Source: Arthrobacter agilis (GTDB taxonomy: Bacteria > Actinomycetota > Actinomycetes > Actinomycetales > Micrococcaceae). From it: a stretch of 64,000 nt of DNA. Position 1 is the first letter of the stretch. Every line of letters starts with the position of its first letter. Of the stretch, positions 32,631 through 41,034 are shown piece after piece. Position numbers and translations under genes: made by a program. The stretch covers positions 240,590 through 304,589 of the forward strand of contig NZ_VHIM01000005.1 of NCBI RefSeq assembly GCF_006494655.1. Direction: 5' to 3'. The notes beneath the pieces are model-generated. The model was not told the origin of the DNA, did not search any database, and was given only the letters and a program-made list of their open reading frames with translations.

Positions 32631-34029
32631 AGGACCATCGCTCGAGGACCTGAAGTCCAGGGCATCGATCCTGTACGGGCCCCGGGCGCTCATCGTCTCG
32701 GCGGAGGTCGTCACCGTGGGCGGCATCCGCGGCGTCCTCGCCCGGAAGCACTACGAGATCGTCGTGGAGGTGCCGGAACGCGCCGACGAACCTGCCTCCG
32801 GCGGTCGTCCGCGGGGACGGCGGAGCACCGGCTCGCAGCCCGTGGGCCTCGATGCCCTGCTCCAGCAGGCCGAGCTGGACGAGGTGCGCCTCGCGGGCGG
32901 CGACGGTGCACCGCGCCCTGCCCGGCGCCGGGCCTCGGCCGGCCCGGTGGACAGGCCGCAGCACGAAGGTGTGACCGCCGCGCCCGAGCTGTCCACCGAC
33001 TCGGGTCTGTTCGCTGCGCTCATGGACAATCTGACCTTCGCGACGGGATCCGTCGGTTCCAGCGGAGACTTGGGTCCCGTCCCGGGTACTGGCCTGCCCC
33101 GGATGGACCAGCCCGTGCCCGGGACGGTGCCGCCGACGACGGCGGTGCCCCTGCCCCTGCCCGCGGCTGTGCCTGTGCCCGCGGCTGTGTCGGGGCACGA
33201 AATTGCGCCGGCTCTCTCGGCCGTGCCGCCGCCGGCAATCGGGGCGCAGATGGCAGCTCCGACCCGGGCGGCCACACCGTCCAGACCGGCCACTGCGGCC
33301 ATACTGTTCGAGACCTCGCGCGGAACCGCACCCGATGGCCCCAAGGGCGGGGAGGAGGACGCCGCGCCACCCCGGATCCCGTACCTCGCCGTGGATGCGG
33401 CCGATCCTTCGATGCTGCCCGAGCTCGCGGGGCCCGTGCTGGCGCCGTCGCAGGTAGAGGACACGGTGCCCGCCGTCCTCCGCGCGCCCGGTGACCTCGT
33501 GGTCGTGGTCGGCGCGACGGCGCCGGGCTGGGAGATCGCCCTGTCCATGGCTGCGGCGTTCGCCGGGGGAGTGCCCGCCGCAGTCGCCAGCGCGGGGCGG
33601 AGCGGATGGTTCAGCCCTGACGCCCGCCGTGTCCAGGACAGGCTCGACGCCGGTGTCGCCCGCGCCGCAGGAGTCGATGGTGGGCACGCCGTCTTCCTCG
33701 CGTTGTTCTCGGAGGACGCCGTCTCGGACAGCAGCCTGCTGCTCGCGTTGCGTCCGGACCAGATCTGGCTGGCCGTCGATGCGGGACGCAAGGAGGCCGA
33801 TACGGCCGCGTGGGTCGGAAGGCTGACGCGGAGCATGGAGCGAGCGGGCCTCGCGCCGACCGGGCTCGCCGTCGTCGGCTCGTCGACCACCACGACGCCC
33901 GACACGGTGACAGCCCTGGGCCTGCCCGTCGGCTGGAGTGACGGACGCCCCGCCGAGCGCGCCCCGGGTCACCGGCCGCACCACGCCCCGCGCGGACGAC
34001 GCCGCGCCGGGCATCCCGGGATAGGGTGA
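32605..34029 (+). CDS. Degenerate FlhF-like protein
   Basis: A 474-residue protein encoded after flhA, where flhF usually lies. Residues about 5-55 (LEGPSLEDLKSRASILYGPR, GGIRGVLARKHYEIVVEV) resemble the FlhF N-terminal domain. A Pro/Ala-rich linker follows (about 100-290). The C-terminal part keeps an NG-domain-like outline, but where the SRP GTPase P-loop GxxGxGKT belongs it reads VGATAPGWEIALSM, without the Lys-Thr. GTP binding is therefore unlikely. The last 25 residues are basic. GTG 32605 has AGGAG upstream. In polar flagellates FlhF sets flagellar position; this could be a pseudoenzyme scaffold (inference). Confidence 0.65.
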   Translation: MAPQLFHLEGPSLEDLKSRASILYGPRALIVSAEVVTVGGIRGVLARKHYEIVVEVPERADEPASGGRPRGRRSTGSQPVGLDALLQQAELDEVRLAGGDGAPRPARRRASAGPVDRPQHEGVTAAPELSTDSGLFAALMDNLTFATGSVGSSGDLGPVPGTGLPRMDQPVPGTVPPTTAVPLPLPAAVPVPAAVSGHEIAPALSAVPPPAIGAQMAAPTRAATPSRPATAAILFETSRGTAPDGPKGGEEDAAPPRIPYLAVDAADPSMLPELAGPVLAPSQVEDTVPAVLRAPGDLVVVVGATAPGWEIALSMAAAFAGGVPAAVASAGRSGWFSPDARRVQDRLDAGVARAAGVDGGHAVFLALFSEDAVSDSSLLLALRPDQIWLAVDAGRKEADTAAWVGRLTRSMERAGLAPTGLAVVGSSTTTTPDTVTALGLPVGWSDGRPAERAPGHRPHHAPRGRRRAGHPGIG

Positions 34030-34033
34030 AACC

Positions 34034-34318
34034 GTGCTTGTACTCACACGGAAGGTCGGGGAGCAGATCCTGATCGGGGACGACATCGTCATCACGGTGC
34101 TCGATTCCCGCGGTGACGGAATCCGCATCGGCATCGATGCCCCGCGCGGGGTGAAGATCCAGCGCGAGGAGGTCCTGCGCGCCGTGATCGAGGCGAACGT
34201 GGCTGCTGCGGCGGCGGATACTGCCGGTGCCGATGCCCTGAAGGCCCTCCTGCAATCGGGTGCCGTCGTTGCGGTCGAGGATGCCGGGACGGCCGAACGC
34301 CCGGCGGACGAGGCCTAA
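34034..34318 (+). CDS. csrA: Translational regulator CsrA
   Basis: A 94-residue CsrA. The core is canonical: MLVLTRKVGEQILIGDDIVI, GIRIGIDAPRGVKIQREEV with the RNA-binding Leu/Arg positions conserved. The C-terminal helix and Ala-rich tail are longer than in E. coli (61 residues), as in the FliW-binding CsrA of Bacillus, where FliW contacts the C-terminal extension. It starts 4 bases after the flhF-like gene (GTG, AGGGTG upstream) and is the last gene of the fliM run. The predicted target is the fliC leader at 9853-9894. Confidence 0.93.
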   Translation: MLVLTRKVGEQILIGDDIVITVLDSRGDGIRIGIDAPRGVKIQREEVLRAVIEANVAAAAADTAGADALKALLQSGAVVAVEDAGTAERPADEA

Positions 34319-34345
34319 CAGACTCCGGACGCCGAGGCGAGCACT

Positions 34346-34376
34346 CCGGGCCGCCCATCTGGGCGTTGTGGCCCGC
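34346..34376 (+). terminator. Branched hairpin after csrA
   Basis: CGGGCC (34347-34352) pairs with GGCCCG (34370-34375), enclosing a second hairpin GCCCA/TGGGC (34353-34364). No T run. It may end the flagellar transcript. Confidence 0.4.
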
Positions 34377-34431
34377 GAGCACGCCGACCTAGCCTGACAC
34401 CACCTGTTCATCCCAAGCATGGAGGTGCCTC

Positions 34432-34674
34432 ATGGCTACTGGCGAAACCGGATTCGACGACGTCTCGTTCGATCTCATCTCACTGCAGTACCACTCGCTC
34501 AAGGCCGGTCACGACTACGGCCAATACGTCCGGGACGCCCGCAACGCGGGTCGGGACGACATCGCGGAGTTCTTCGAGCAGGTCATGGCGCAGGACTCGG
34601 AGCGCGCCGAGAAATGCCACGCGTTCCTCGGTGACCTCACCGCGTCCTCCGAGTCGGGGCCGGCCATGAGCTGA
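34432..34674 (+). CDS. Small conserved-looking helical protein
   Basis: An 80-residue protein with a strong GGAGGTG ribosome site 6 bases before ATG 34432. It is almost all helical (FDLISLQYHSLKAGHDYGQY, DDIAEFFEQVMAQDSERAEK), with Glu and His spacing that recalls half of a ferritin-like bundle. No membrane span or signal. I do not recognise the family. It stands alone between the flagellar cluster and the tRNA gene and may not belong to motility. Confidence 0.7.
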   Translation: MATGETGFDDVSFDLISLQYHSLKAGHDYGQYVRDARNAGRDDIAEFFEQVMAQDSERAEKCHAFLGDLTASSESGPAMS

Positions 34675-34785
34675 TCGTCCCCGACACGCCCGACCGGACC
34701 TGGTCGGGTCCGGCGGAACCTGGTCGGCAGCGATGGCGGGTGCCCCGGCGCCCGCCGTCGCTGTTTCCCGGCCCGGTCGCCGGGC

Positions 34786-34824
34786 AGAAGAAAGCCCCGG
34801 CGGCGAACCGTCCGGGGCTTCTTC
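34786..34824. terminator. Terminator shared by the 80-residue gene and tRNA-Thr
   Basis: A stem of about 14 bp: GAAGAAAGCCCCGG against CCGGGGCTTCTTC. On the minus strand it is followed by TTTCTTCT, so it mainly serves the tRNA gene; on the plus strand it may end the small gene upstream. Confidence 0.75.
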
Positions 34825-34834
34825 ACGTTCTGGG

Positions 34835-34910
34835 TGGAGCCTCCTGCCAGAGTCGAACTGGCGACCTTCTCATTACGAGTGAGACGCTCTACCGACTGAG
34901 CTAAGGAGGC
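34835..34910 (-). tRNA. tRNA-Thr (anticodon CGT)
   Basis: On the minus strand a complete 76-base cloverleaf: acceptor GCCTCCT/AGGAGGC, D stem GCTC/GAGC, anticodon stem TCTCA/TGAGA with loop CTCGTAA (anticodon CGT), T stem GCCAG/CTGGC with loop TTCGACT, discriminator T, and an encoded CCA. It reads ACG codons. Confidence 0.96.
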
Positions 34911-34957
34911 AATGCTTCCCGGCTGGGGCGCACCCGGGCCGATCCACAATCCACAAC

Positions 34958-34985
34958 TTTATAGGAGGGTTCCGCCCGGGGTCAA
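34958..34985 (-). promoter_or_regulatory. Housekeeping promoter of tRNA-Thr
   Basis: On the minus strand TTGACC (34985-34980), 16 bases, TATAAA (34963-34958). It lies about 48 bases before the tRNA 5' end. A near-consensus sigma-70-type promoter. Confidence 0.75.
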
Positions 34986-35126
34986 AATGGTGCATCCGGC
35001 ACCGAATTCTTCGGCAGTTCACTCCGCCGCCGTGTCCCGTTAGTCTCGGGGTCGGTGCCGTGGGGAAGCGTGAGGTGAGCCCGTCCGCAGGAACCGGACC
35101 GGCCCGGCCGGCAAAGGGGACGCCGC

Positions 35127-35861
35127 ATGTCGCAGGACCGCTCATTCTCGCTCGCCGTCATCGACATGGCGGGAACCACCGTCAATGAGGGCGCCCTCCA
35201 GGAACAGGCTTTCGCCCGCGCACTGGCAGCCCATGGTGTCCTGGCGGGCACGGATGCCTTCGCCGCGATGACCGCGCAGGCACGCCGGACCATGGGGACC
35301 TCCAAGGAACTCGTGTTCCGGCACCTGTTCGGTGATGCCCTGACCGCGGCGGACGCGAACCGCACGTTCGAGGCGGCGTACGACAGCCTGCTGGAACGCC
35401 ATGGGGTAGAACCCATCCCGGGGGCCGAGGCCGCCATCCTCGACCTGCGTGAGCGGGGCCTGAAGATCTGCCTCGCCACCGGCTTCGGACGCCACACCCA
35501 GAACATGATCCTCGAATCGCTCGGCTGGATGGGGCTGGCGGATCTCAGTCTCTGTCCCTCCGATGCGGGACGGGGACGTCCCTACCCCGACATCATCCTC
35601 ACGGCGGTCCTGGCCCTCGACATCGAGGACGTCCGGTCGGTCGTCGTCGCGGGGGACACGACGTCGGACGTGCTCGCGGGACGGCGGGCGGGCGCCGGAG
35701 CCGTCGTCGGGGTGCTGACGGGTGCGCACTCCGAGGCCGAGTTGCAGCTCGCCGGCGCGGACGTCGTCCTGCCGTCGATGTGCCACCTCCCGCAGTGGCT
35801 GGACTCCGGGTCTCCCGCGGGGAGCGGGGAGATCGGCGCGGAAGCGGCAGCGCGCCACTGA
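35127..35861 (+). CDS. Phosphonatase-like HAD hydrolase
   Basis: A 244-residue haloacid dehalogenase-type hydrolase. Motif I is VIDMAGTTVNEG (nucleophile Asp13; the DxAGTT form is typical of phosphonoacetaldehyde hydrolase relatives). Motif II is CLATGFG and the acidic motif III is VVVAGDTTSDVLAG. A helical cap holds RRTMGTSKELVF, with a Lys near the place of the Schiff-base Lys of true phosphonatase, but shifted. It could hydrolyse a C-P bond or another phosphate ester; no phosphonate genes lie nearby. Isolated gene after the tRNA. Confidence 0.82.
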   Translation: MSQDRSFSLAVIDMAGTTVNEGALQEQAFARALAAHGVLAGTDAFAAMTAQARRTMGTSKELVFRHLFGDALTAADANRTFEAAYDSLLERHGVEPIPGAEAAILDLRERGLKICLATGFGRHTQNMILESLGWMGLADLSLCPSDAGRGRPYPDIILTAVLALDIEDVRSVVVAGDTTSDVLAGRRAGAGAVVGVLTGAHSEAELQLAGADVVLPSMCHLPQWLDSGSPAGSGEIGAEAAARH

Positions 35862-35985
35862 CCTCGACGCACGGACCTCGACGGCCCGACGTCGTCCGCC
35901 GGGCGGATCAAACATGATTCAGGCGCGCTCCGGGCGATCCAGGCGTGCTCCCGACAATCCGGACGCGACAGCTGACACCGCCAGT

Positions 35986-37581
35986 TCAGCAGCGTGCGCC
36001 GTCCTCGGGGACGGTGCCATCGACGAAGAAGTCGTTTACGAGGTCCAGGACGCAGTCGTTGGAGCGGCCGTAGGCGGTGTGGCCCTCGCCCTCCCAGGTG
36101 ACGTGCACGCCGGATTCGAGCTGCTCGGCGAGTGCCGTCGACCACGCGTACGGCGTGGCGGGGTCCCCGGTGGTACCGATGACGACGATCGGGGCCGCGC
36201 CGGCCGCCGTCCGTGCAGCCGGTTCCAGGACCGACGGGTACGGCCAGGGTGCGCAGGTGATACCGCCGAAGGCGAGGAACCGCCCGAAGGTGGGTGACGC
36301 CGCGACCAGCTGCTGCTCGTCGGCGAGCATCGTGGCCGGATCGCTCGTCATCGGGTAGTCGAGGCAGTTGACGGCGAGGAACGCCGCCGTCGAATTGCCG
36401 GCGTAGGTACCGTCCGGTCGCCGCTCGGCGGACAGGTCCGCGAGGTACAGCATGCTCGACGGGTCGCCGCCCAGGGCGTCGGAGACGGCCTGCGTCAGGG
36501 TGGGCCAGTTCCCGTTGTCGTACAGCGGCAGGATGAAGCCCTGCACGAACGTGGAGACGGGGACCAGCCGGCCGTCCGCCGCCCTCAGGGGCTCACGTTC
36601 CACCGAGGCGAACAGCTCCTGGATCTGCCGGACGCCGTCGTCCACGGTCCCCGTGTAGGGGCACTCCTGCCCCCGGAGGCAGTCCTCGACATAGGCGCGC
36701 ACCGCGTTCTCGAACCCGCTCGCCTGGCCGAGGGTCACCTCCTCGTTGGTCAGCGACGGGTCGATCGCGCCGTCCAGCACCAGTCGTCCCACCCGCTCGG
36801 GGAAGAGGTCCGCATAGGTGGCACCCAGCTGCGTCCCGTAGGAGAAGCCGAGGTAGTTGAGCTCCGTGTCGCTCACGACAGCCCGCAGGATATCCATGTC
36901 GCGCGCCGCGGATTCGGTGTCCACGAAGCCGAGGAGCTCGCCCGTGCGCTCCGCGCAGAGGTCCGCGTACTCCCTGGCGTCGGAGCTCAGCAGGGCGAGC
37001 AGCTCCTCCTCGGGGATGCCTGTGGGCAGCGTCTCCTGGCGTGCCTCGTCCTGTTCCTCGGCGGTGTAGCACGTCACCGGGGTGGAGCGGCTGACTCCAC
37101 GGGGATCGAACCCCAGGACGTCGTAGTGTTCGCGCAGGCGCTCGCTCGTCACATAGGAGAGCGAGTCCCTGACGATGCTGTACCCCGAACCACCCGGTCC
37201 TCCGGGGTTGACGAGGACGGTGCCCTGCGCTTCCCCGGTCGCCTCCGCACGGATGGCCGCGATCTCGATGTCCGCCCGGCCCGGATCGCCGTAGTCCAGC
37301 GGCACGGAGATGGTCGCGCAGCTGAACCCTTCCTCGCAGTCGCTCCAGCTGACCTCCTGCTCGTAGAAGCTGCGGAGATCCGCGTCCACCTCGCCGATGG
37401 CGCCCGGGGCGGCGGTCTCGACGACGGTTCCGCCCTGGCCGGAGCCGTCGTCGGGGCCCAGGAGGGTGCAGCCGGTCAGCCCGACGACGATCGCCGCGGT
37501 CCCGGCGACCAGCGGGAGTCTCCACGGCCGGGGCGCGGTGGTGCGCGACGGGCGGGTGCCGAGGGGAAGCCCGAGGGTCAT
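35986..37581 (-). CDS. Secreted alpha/beta-hydrolase lipoprotein (TAP-type peptidase)
   Basis: A 531-residue protein with a lipoprotein signal ending in the lipobox LTGC (Cys38), so it is anchored outside the membrane. The fold contains the oxyanion part NPGGPGGSG, the nucleophile elbow GFSYGTQ (Ser about 247), and a C-terminal TAP-like domain with the late His in GEGHTAYG. This matches the tripeptidyl aminopeptidase/SlpD-like hydrolases of actinobacteria. It overlaps holB by four bases (ATGA) as third gene of tmk-holB, an arrangement also seen in other actinobacteria. Confidence 0.88.
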   Translation of the reverse strand: MTLGLPLGTRPSRTTAPRPWRLPLVAGTAAIVVGLTGCTLLGPDDGSGQGGTVVETAAPGAIGEVDADLRSFYEQEVSWSDCEEGFSCATISVPLDYGDPGRADIEIAAIRAEATGEAQGTVLVNPGGPGGSGYSIVRDSLSYVTSERLREHYDVLGFDPRGVSRSTPVTCYTAEEQDEARQETLPTGIPEEELLALLSSDAREYADLCAERTGELLGFVDTESAARDMDILRAVVSDTELNYLGFSYGTQLGATYADLFPERVGRLVLDGAIDPSLTNEEVTLGQASGFENAVRAYVEDCLRGQECPYTGTVDDGVRQIQELFASVEREPLRAADGRLVPVSTFVQGFILPLYDNGNWPTLTQAVSDALGGDPSSMLYLADLSAERRPDGTYAGNSTAAFLAVNCLDYPMTSDPATMLADEQQLVAASPTFGRFLAFGGITCAPWPYPSVLEPAARTAAGAAPIVVIGTTGDPATPYAWSTALAEQLESGVHVTWEGEGHTAYGRSNDCVLDLVNDFFVDGTVPEDGARC

Positions 37582-38771
37582 CGGTCGAGGTCCTTCCGGG
37601 ACAGGAGACTCACCGTCATGGCTTCGATGGCGAGGAGGGGGGAGACGTTGGTGCTGACGAGGCGCGTACGGACCTCGTTGATGGCCTCGAGGCGGAGTAG
37701 CGTGTCCTCGGCGTTCTCACGCCGCGCGAACTCCTCGAGCTCGGGGCGGAGCGGCTCGTTGACCAGTGCCTGGCCGCCGGAGACCTGAAGCATCAGCACG
37801 TCACGGTAGAAGGAGATGAGGTCCGTCAGGGCCCGGTCGAAATAGTCGTTCTTCGACCGCTTGGCCCGCCGGGTCTGATCCTCCTCGAGGCGCTTGATCT
37901 GTGCCCGCATGGAGGGCGGCAGGGTGCCCGTCTCCGGTGCGCCGAGCGTCGCGAGCAGGGACGCCCTCTCCTCGGCATCGCGCTGCTCGAAGGAACTCTG
38001 CGCTTCGGCCTCCGCCAGCTTCACGAGATCGGCGGCGGCCCGCATGGCCCCGGAGACCGAGCGCAGGGTCAGGGGCAGGCGGACGATCTGGTTGCGCCGT
38101 TCCCGCGCGCCCTCATCGGTGGCGAGGCGCTTCGCGACGCCCACATGGCTCTGGGCCGCCCGTGCCGCCGCCTCCGCCGTCGCAGGGTCGATCCCGTCGC
38201 GGTCCACCAGCAGGTTCGCGACGTCCTGGACCGGCGGGAGCCGGAGGCCCACGGACCGGCAGCGCGAGCGGATGGTCACGAGGACGTCCCCCGGACTGGG
38301 TGCGCACAGCAGCCAGATGGTGCGCGGAGGCGGCTCCTCGATGGCCTTGAGCAGCACATTGGTGCTGCGCTCCTGCATGCGGTCGGCGTCCTCCACGATG
38401 ATGATGCGCCATCGGCCGGTCGAGGGCTTGTCCTGTGCCTTGCGCACGAGGTCCCGTGCCTCGTCGATGCTGATGGTCACCTTCTCCGTGGTGACATTGG
38501 TGAGATCCGCATGGGTCCCGGACAACACGGTGCGGCACGCCTTGCACGTCCCGCAGCCGCGCTCAGGAAGGGCGTCGCGCTCGCAGAGCAGCGCCGCCGC
38601 GAAGGCTCGGGCGGCATTGGACCGCCCGGAGCCGGGAGGGCCGGTGAAAAGCCACGCGTGGGTCGGCGCACCGGACTCCGCCGATCGGCGGAGCTGCTCG
38701 ACCACCTGCTCCTGCCCCCGCAGGTCGGCCCAGACACCGGTGGCCTGCAGACCGTGCAGAGCGGTGCTCAT
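37578..38771 (-). CDS. holB: DNA polymerase III delta' subunit
   Basis: A 397-residue clamp-loader subunit. P-loop-like FTGPPGSGRSNAARAF (the catalytic Lys is replaced by Arg, usual for delta'), zinc-type cysteines in CERDALPERGCGTCKAC, and the SRC motif TIRSRCRSVGL. The AAA+ core covers about 20-230, then the helical collar. ATG 38771 overlaps the tmk stop. It loads the beta clamp together with DnaX and HolA. Confidence 0.93.
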   Translation of the reverse strand: MSTALHGLQATGVWADLRGQEQVVEQLRRSAESGAPTHAWLFTGPPGSGRSNAARAFAAALLCERDALPERGCGTCKACRTVLSGTHADLTNVTTEKVTISIDEARDLVRKAQDKPSTGRWRIIIVEDADRMQERSTNVLLKAIEEPPPRTIWLLCAPSPGDVLVTIRSRCRSVGLRLPPVQDVANLLVDRDGIDPATAEAAARAAQSHVGVAKRLATDEGARERRNQIVRLPLTLRSVSGAMRAAADLVKLAEAEAQSSFEQRDAEERASLLATLGAPETGTLPPSMRAQIKRLEEDQTRRAKRSKNDYFDRALTDLISFYRDVLMLQVSGGQALVNEPLRPELEEFARRENAEDTLLRLEAINEVRTRLVSTNVSPLLAIEAMTVSLLSRKDLDR

Positions 38772-39415
38772 GCCGACACCCGGGGGAGGGCGGCCCGGAT
38801 GGCGGTGTGCAGGTCCTCGGGGGACCGCGACGCCGACAGGACCAGGTAGCGCTCGGGTTCCGCGCCGGCCAGCGCGAGGAACGCGGCGCGGATGTCCGCG
38901 TGGAAGCGGTCGGGTTCGGATTCGAGGCGGTCCTCGGCGGCGGCTCCCGCCGTGCGGCGGGTGCGCCCCTCCGCCGGCTCGACGTCGAGCAGGACCGTCA
39001 GGTCGGGGCGGAGGCCGTCCGCGGCCCAGAGGTTCAGGGCGAGGACGGCGCGCGCCCCCAGCCCGCGGCCCTCGCCCTGGTAGGCCACCGAGGAGTCCAT
39101 GTACCGGTCGCAGATCACGACGTCGCCGCGCTGCAGGGCGGGCACGATCACCTGATGGACGTGGGCGGCGCGGGAGGCGGCGAACATGAGCGCTTCGGTC
39201 CTCGCATCGATGTCCCCGTGGCCGTGCTCCAGCACGAGTGCGCGGAGCTTCTCCCCGATGGGCGTGCCGCCCGGCTCGCGGGTCCTGACCACGGTGCGGC
39301 CTGCCGCGACGAGGGCCTGGCCGAGGAGAGCGGCCTGCGTGGACTTGCCCGCGCCGTCGCCACCCTCGAGCGCGATGAAGAGGCCGGGAAACCCGTGCGG
39401 GAGGGGAGTGGTCAC
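38768..39415 (-). CDS. tmk: Thymidylate kinase
   Basis: A 215-residue dTMP kinase: P loop EGGDGAGKSTQAALLG, DR(Y/H) motif VVICDRYMDSSVAYQG, TREPGG substrate loop and the Arg-rich lid near EGRTRRTAG. It makes dTDP from dTMP. GTG 39415 begins the operon tmk-holB-hydrolase. Normal length and complete. Confidence 0.95.
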   Translation of the reverse strand: MTTPLPHGFPGLFIALEGGDGAGKSTQAALLGQALVAAGRTVVRTREPGGTPIGEKLRALVLEHGHGDIDARTEALMFAASRAAHVHQVIVPALQRGDVVICDRYMDSSVAYQGEGRGLGARAVLALNLWAADGLRPDLTVLLDVEPAEGRTRRTAGAAAEDRLESEPDRFHADIRAAFLALAGAEPERYLVLSASRSPEDLHTAIRAALPRVSA

Positions 39416-39495
39416 GCGTCAAGCCTACCGAGTGGTGGGGACGTTCCCGCCCTCGACGGCGTGGGCGGCGGTGGGTCCGACGCTAGGCTCAGGGT

Positions 39496-40665
39496 ATGGA
39501 CCTCGAGCACGCCGATCTCGCACCGGACACCCTCACCGTCGCGGCAGGACGTCCGCCCCGCGCGCATGATGCCCCCGTCAACGCACCGATCGTCCTCACG
39601 AGCACGTATCACGAGACGCGCATCCCGGAGGTCGGGGACCGGATCTACGCGCGCGGGTCCAATCCCACGTGGGATCCGTTCGAGGAGGCGCTCGGCGCCC
39701 TCGAGGGCGCCCCCCTTCCCGCGCTGGTGTTCGGCTCGGGTCTCGGGGCAGCGGCCGCAGCGCTCTCGCTGGTCCCCACGGGCGGCGCCGTCGTCATGCC
39801 GCGGCACGCCTACGCCGGGTCCCTCACCCTCGCCGCCGATCTCGCGGCACAGGGCCGCTTCGAGCTGCGGACGGTCGACGTCGCGGACACCGCGGCCGTG
39901 CTCGCCGAACTCCACGGTCTCGCTGCCCGGTTCGACGCCGGACAGGTGATGCTGTGGCTCGAGAGCCCCACCAACCCGATGCTCGAGGTCGCGGAGCTGT
40001 CCGTGCTGACCGCTGCGGCGCACGCCCTCGGCGCGGTCGTCGTCGCCGACAACACCTTCAACACCCCCATGGTCCACCGGCCACTGGAGGCCGGCGTGGA
40101 CGTCGTCCTGCACTCCGTCACCAAGTGGCTCGCGGGGCACTCCGATGTCGTCCTCGGGGCGCTCGTCACCGCCGATCCGGCACTGCGCGGCACCCTCCTC
40201 ACCCACCGCACCCTGCACGGCGCGATCGCGGGGCCCTTCGAGGTCTGGCTCGCGCTCCGCGGACTCCGGACGCTCGCCCTGCGCATGGAGCGCAGCCAGG
40301 CGACGGCCGCGTTCCTCGCCCATCGACTCGTCGACCACCCCGCCGTCCGCCGCGTCCGCTACCCGGGCCTCGCCTCCGACCCGGGCCACGAGCGCGCCGC
40401 CGCGCAGTTCAACGGCTTCGGCGGAATCGTGAGCATCGAGCTCGACGACGTCGCGACCGCGGATGCCGTGGTGGCCGCCGTACGCCTCTGGATCCCCGCT
40501 ACCTCCCTCGGTGGGGTGGAATCCCTCGTGGAGCGGCGGCGGCGCCAGCCCGCCGAGCCCGCGACCGTCCCCGCATCGCTCGTGCGCCTCTCCGTGGGCA
40601 TCGAGAACCCCGAGGATCTGTGGGCGGACCTCGACCAGGCCCTGCGGGTGGCTGCGGGCGGCTAA
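39496..40665 (+). CDS. Transsulfuration-family PLP enzyme (cystathionine gamma-synthase/lyase type)
   Basis: A 389-residue Cys/Met-metabolism PLP enzyme. Parts seen: YARGSNPTWDPFEEALGALEG, LESPTNPMLEVAE, DNTFNTP and the PLP-binding Lys in HSVTKWLAGHSDV. The C-terminal substrate-binding Arg lies in PASLVRLSVGIENPEDLW. The exact reaction (cystathionine synthase, beta/gamma-lyase or methionine gamma-lyase) cannot be told by eye. The short gap of 9 bases to the next gene suggests co-transcription. Divergent from tmk. Confidence 0.9.
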   Translation: MDLEHADLAPDTLTVAAGRPPRAHDAPVNAPIVLTSTYHETRIPEVGDRIYARGSNPTWDPFEEALGALEGAPLPALVFGSGLGAAAAALSLVPTGGAVVMPRHAYAGSLTLAADLAAQGRFELRTVDVADTAAVLAELHGLAARFDAGQVMLWLESPTNPMLEVAELSVLTAAAHALGAVVVADNTFNTPMVHRPLEAGVDVVLHSVTKWLAGHSDVVLGALVTADPALRGTLLTHRTLHGAIAGPFEVWLALRGLRTLALRMERSQATAAFLAHRLVDHPAVRRVRYPGLASDPGHERAAAQFNGFGGIVSIELDDVATADAVVAAVRLWIPATSLGGVESLVERRRRQPAEPATVPASLVRLSVGIENPEDLWADLDQALRVAAGG

Positions 40666-40674
40666 GCTGGAACC

Positions 40675-41004
40675 GTGGATCTCGTACTCGCAGTCCAGTT
40701 GTACCTGTACCTCGCGCTCGGCCTCGTGGCCCTCGGCATCGAGGTCTGGGCCCTGTCCGATTGCCTGCGCCGGCCCAAGACCGCGTTCGAGGCCGCCTTC
40801 AAGCGCACCAAGGGCTTCTGGCTCGCCCTGACCGGCGGTGCCGTGGTGGTAGGGCTCCTGTCCGCCCTGGGCAGCAACGGCGGCTTCAACCTCTTCCAGC
40901 TGGTCGCAATCATCGCGGCCTGCGTCTACCTGGCCGATGTGAAGCCCGCGGTCAGCCAGACCACCGGCCGGGGCGGCAACTACGGTCCCTACGGCCCCTG
41001 GTAG
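40675..41004 (+). CDS. DUF2516 family membrane protein
   Basis: A 109-residue protein with three hydrophobic segments (LYLALGLVALGIEVWALSD; FWLALTGGAVVVGLLSAL; NLFQLVAIIAACVYLADV) and the charged loop RRPKTAFEAAFKRTKG. This is the actinobacterial DUF2516 family of unknown function. The C terminus is Gly/Tyr-rich. GTG 40675. Confidence 0.85.
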   Translation: MDLVLAVQLYLYLALGLVALGIEVWALSDCLRRPKTAFEAAFKRTKGFWLALTGGAVVVGLLSALGSNGGFNLFQLVAIIAACVYLADVKPAVSQTTGRGGNYGPYGPW

Positions 41005-41034
41005 GCCTCCACCCGCACCGATCCCGTCCGGGCA

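Noticed and set aside
34835..34910. tRNA-Thr as attachment site of a horizontally acquired flagellar island
   Set aside because: No repeat of the tRNA 3' end is visible at the left border near 4083-4137, no integrase is present, and base composition looks uniform.
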